Source of the DNA: Vibrio sp. 16
GTDB lineage: Bacteria; Pseudomonadota; Gammaproteobacteria; Enterobacterales; Vibrionaceae
DNA: 64,000 nt
Assembly: GCF_963681195.1 (NCBI RefSeq)
Contig: NZ_OY808998.1
Location: 868,001-932,000, forward strand
Direction: 5' to 3'
Of the stretch, positions 61,662 to 64,000 are shown piece after piece. The notes beneath the pieces are model-generated. The model worked only from the letters and a program-made list of their open reading frames with translations. It ran no database searches and had not been told where the DNA came from. Every line of letters starts with the position of its first letter. Position 1 is the first letter of the stretch. Both the position numbers and the translations under genes were made by a program.

Positions 61662-62801
61662 ATGAATATTATAGGTATTGCGATAGGTATCACGGGGTTG
61701 CTATTACTCTGCATGTTCTTGTGGATGCTGGCATTGTCGGTACGCAAAAAGCGTTTAGAACAAGAACGAAAAGAGCGAGAGATCGCTTATCGCAAAGCTA
61801 TGGAGAAAAATCGCAAACAGGAGCGCGAAGATCGCATTTATAAGGCGGAAGGTGGTCACATTCCGACGATCTTATTTTTGGCGAAAGAAGCTGAGCGAAC
61901 CAAACCGAAAGAAGCCTTATATTGGTATACCAAAGCGGCAAAGTTGGACAATGTGACAGGCATGTATGGGATTATTCGCTTAAGTGCCAAAATGCAGCAA
62001 GACGTCATTCTCAGAGAGCAATCTAAGTTCTGGAAAGTTTGCATAGCGGCATCTGAAGGGAGCTTACAACATAAGTTCGAAATGGGCGTGGCGCTGTTCC
62101 ATGGTCGAGGCACAGAGCCGGACCAATACAAGGCGATTCAAGTCATGGAAGCGGCTGCCTCTCATAATCATATTGATGCGTTAATCTTTCTCGGCGACTG
62201 GCATGTGTCGGACAACAATGGCAACCCAGATCCTGCAATGTCGATAGAGTATTACCGCCGCGCGGCGAAGCTGCGTAGCAATGAAGGGCGCATGAAGCTC
62301 GGACTCAGCTATATCAAGGGGATTGGCGTCGAGCCAGATCACGCCAAAGGCTGTTATTGGCTAGAGCGAGCCGCAGAGAAAGGCTACTTAGAAGCGATGT
62401 ATGCGGCAGGGGAAGTGTGGATGGATTACAAACCCAATGGTAACGCCATCGCATACATATGGCTCTTCTTAGCGAGTCAACTTGGCTACGAGCGAGCCAA
62501 ATCACTGCGGGACAGAGTCGCGCTCAATATCGGGGTCGATACCGTGGTTGGGCTCCAAGGGCTAAGTAAGCCGATGATGAAAAAAATTCGCGAGAATAAA
62601 GTCGGCAAGCACTCAATCATCAAAGCGCTAAACAAACTGTACAAGCGCAACATTCCGTTGTTAGAGCAAACGCCTACAGAAGCAGAGCAAGCGCCAGAGT
62701 TATTAAAGGTTGAAGCGCCAACGGGAGAGTGTGTGGAAGCGGTGATTGAAGATAAACCGGCGAGAGTGGATTTCAGCCAGTCTCCAATGGATAAGAATTA
62801 G
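61662..62801 (+). CDS. Membrane-anchored Sel1-repeat protein
   Basis: Protein of 379 residues. One N-terminal TM segment (IIGIAIGITGLLLLCMFLWM) is followed by a basic coiled-coil stretch (~28-62, KKRLEQERKEREIAYRKAME) and then four or so Sel1-type helical repeats, such as PKEALYWYTKAAKLDNVTGM, AMSIEYYRRAAKLRSNEGRM and AKGCYWLERAAEKGYLEAMY. Such solenoids bind other proteins; the anchor places it at the inner membrane. The low-complexity C-terminus is acidic. Partner and process unknown. Confidence 0.75.
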   Translation: MNIIGIAIGITGLLLLCMFLWMLALSVRKKRLEQERKEREIAYRKAMEKNRKQEREDRIYKAEGGHIPTILFLAKEAERTKPKEALYWYTKAAKLDNVTGMYGIIRLSAKMQQDVILREQSKFWKVCIAASEGSLQHKFEMGVALFHGRGTEPDQYKAIQVMEAAASHNHIDALIFLGDWHVSDNNGNPDPAMSIEYYRRAAKLRSNEGRMKLGLSYIKGIGVEPDHAKGCYWLERAAEKGYLEAMYAAGEVWMDYKPNGNAIAYIWLFLASQLGYERAKSLRDRVALNIGVDTVVGLQGLSKPMMKKIRENKVGKHSIIKALNKLYKRNIPLLEQTPTEAEQAPELLKVEAPTGECVEAVIEDKPARVDFSQSPMDKN

Positions 62802-62814
62802 GCCATGGTAAGAA

Positions 62815-62850
62815 ATAAAAATGGCCTCTTAACTAGAGGCCATTTTTTTG
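62815..62850. terminator. Bidirectional terminator between the Sel1 gene and sstT
   Basis: ATGGCCTCT (62821-62829) and AGAGGCCAT (62835-62843) form a perfect stem, extended by A-T pairs and followed by seven T residues on the plus strand. Confidence 0.88.
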
Positions 62851-62852
62851 AT

Positions 62853-64000
62853 TTATGATTTTGCTTGTTTCTGTTTCGACTTGCATACCGCAGCGGTGAA
62901 CACCACATCTGTCGAACTGTTGAGCGCGGTTTCTGCTGAGTCTTGAACAACACCGATAATAAAGCCTACCGCAACCACTTGCATCGCAATCTCATTTGGA
63001 ATGCCAAACAGGCCACATGCCAGCGGGATTAGCAGCAACGAGCCACCTGCCACACCTGAAGCACCACAAGCGGATACAGCTGCAACCAAGCTCAGCAATA
63101 GAGCGGTAAGCAGGTCAATCTCAATACCCATAGTGTGTACTGCAGCAAGCGTTAGCGTTGTAATCGTAATTGCCGCGCCCGCCATGTTGATGGTTGCACC
63201 TAGCGGAATAGAAACCGAGTACGTGTCTTCATCCAGCTTTAGCTTTTCACACAGCGCCATGTTGACCGGAATGTTTGCTGCACTTGAACGAGTAAAGAAG
63301 GCCGTGACGCCACTTTCACGTAGACATTGCAGCACCAATGGGTATGGGTTTTCGCCGGTTTTTACGAACACGATGATTGGGTTAACCACAAGCGCAATGA
63401 TCGCCATTGAACCTAACAGAACTGCAAGCAGGTGTGCGTAGCCAGCAAGCGCTTCAAAGCCCGTTGTTGCCAGTGTTGATGCAACAAGGCCAAAGATACC
63501 GAATGGCGCTAGGCGAATGATGAAACGAACGATTTGTGAAACGCCGTGGCTAAGATCTTCAAACACCGCTTTAGTGGTTGCTGATGCATGATGCAGTGCC
63601 AAACCTAGGCCAACTGCCCAAGCAAGGATACCGATGTAGTTCGCACTCATTAGGGCGTTAACTGGGTTATCCACCAACTTGAACAGCAAAGTATGCATCA
63701 CTTCCGCAATACCTTGTGGTGGTGTTGTACCTTCGGCACCAGAAACAAGCGTTAACGTAGTCGGGAACAAGAAGCTAAGTACGACAGCAGTCAATGCCGC
63801 TGTTAGTGTACCGAAAAGGTAAAGAACCACGATTGGGCGCATGTAGGTGTGTTGGTTTTTCTTCTGGTTGGCAATTGAAGCGGCGACCAGAATAAACACA
63901 AGAATAGGTGCGACTGCTTTTAGTGCACCGACAAAGAGGCTTCCAAGTAATCCCGCATCTTTCGCTGACTCTGGAGCAATTGTCGCTAGACCAACACCAA
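62853..64000 (-). CDS. sstT: Serine/threonine:sodium symporter SstT (partial, N-terminus beyond the window)
   Basis: Inner-membrane dicarboxylate/amino-acid:cation symporter (DAACS family) importing serine and threonine with sodium. The 382 visible codons read without a stop to the right edge ([20 protein letters not shown]), so internal Met codons such as 63899 are not the start; about 25 residues are missing from a usual ~410. Signature stretches are [40 protein letters not shown] and [20 protein letters not shown], the last being the re-entrant hairpin that binds substrate and sodium. Confidence 0.94.
   Translation of the reverse strand, partial: GVGLATIAPESAKDAGLLGSLFVGALKAVAPILVFILVAASIANQKKNQHTYMRPIVVLYLFGTLTAALTAVVLSFLFPTTLTLVSGAEGTTPPQGIAEVMHTLLFKLVDNPVNALMSANYIGILAWAVGLGLALHHASATTKAVFEDLSHGVSQIVRFIIRLAPFGIFGLVASTLATTGFEALAGYAHLLAVLLGSMAIIALVVNPIIVFVKTGENPYPLVLQCLRESGVTAFFTRSSAANIPVNMALCEKLKLDEDTYSVSIPLGATINMAGAAITITTLTLAAVHTMGIEIDLLTALLLSLVAAVSACGASGVAGGSLLLIPLACGLFGIPNEIAMQVVAVGFIIGVVQDSAETALNSSTDVVFTAAVCKSKQKQAKS

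Noticed and set aside
1..64000. CRISPR arrays, tRNA or rRNA genes, insertion sequences, integron attachment sites, phage genes
   Set aside because: Looked for on both strands by eye; no regular repeat-spacer pattern, transposase or integrase reading frame, or cloverleaf candidate was found.

Overview
The window looks like part of the second chromosome of a marine Vibrio, probably of the Harveyi group. This rests on recognised gene content (malT-malP-malQ-glgB, nagB, sstT, proXWV with a BCCT carrier, YibL) and on the dense, ordinary coding layout; no database search was possible. I saw no insertion sequence, prophage, integron, CRISPR array, rRNA or tRNA. Two genes run off the edges: fecD on the left and sstT on the right.

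Layout. 1-2.5 kb: a ferric-citrate type ABC importer (fecB-fecC-fecD, minus strand) behind a strong Fur-like palindrome. 2.7-4.1 kb: a DUF4344 secreted metallopeptidase and yibL. 4.1-9.9 kb: a large exported alkaline-phosphatase-superfamily protein, divergent from an 849-residue lipoprotein. 10-20.4 kb: the maltodextrin/glycogen block, with malT divergent from malP-malQ and then glgB; two CRP-like sites lie between malT and malP. 20.8-24.5 kb: a small outer-membrane protein, two VOC proteins, a HAD phosphatase, and a metzincin protease translationally coupled to a small beta-barrel. 24.6-27.9 kb: a chemoreceptor gene followed by an orphan sugar-binding protein.

28-49 kb is the main accessory system, a beta-1,3-glucan (laminarin) utilisation locus. 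It encodes a GH16 laminarinase lipoprotein, a GH17 lipoprotein, a LamB-type porin, an oligosaccharide (Opp-type) ABC importer, a very large clan-GH-Q phosphorylase (GH94/GH149-like), a GH3 glucosidase with its domains in inverted order, a LacI regulator, an AraC regulator, and a binding-protein-like protein without a signal peptide. Inferred flow: surface cleavage by GH16/GH17, passage through the porin, ABC import, then cytoplasmic phosphorolysis and hydrolysis. Six copies of a palindrome close to AAAGAAAGCGCTTTCTTT flank the importer, LacI, GH17/GH16 and porin genes, defining a local LacI regulon. The GH3 gene lacks this site and sits opposite the AraC gene.

49-64 kb: osmoprotection (BCCT carrier, proXWV), an SgrR-family regulator opposite a coniferyl-aldehyde-dehydrogenase-like gene, a LysR gene divergent from a short-chain dehydrogenase, a 57-residue small protein, nagB, a Sel1-repeat membrane protein and sstT. 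Several operons carry perfect hairpins between cistrons (malP/malQ, proX/proW), and some terminators reach into the 3' end of the convergent neighbour.
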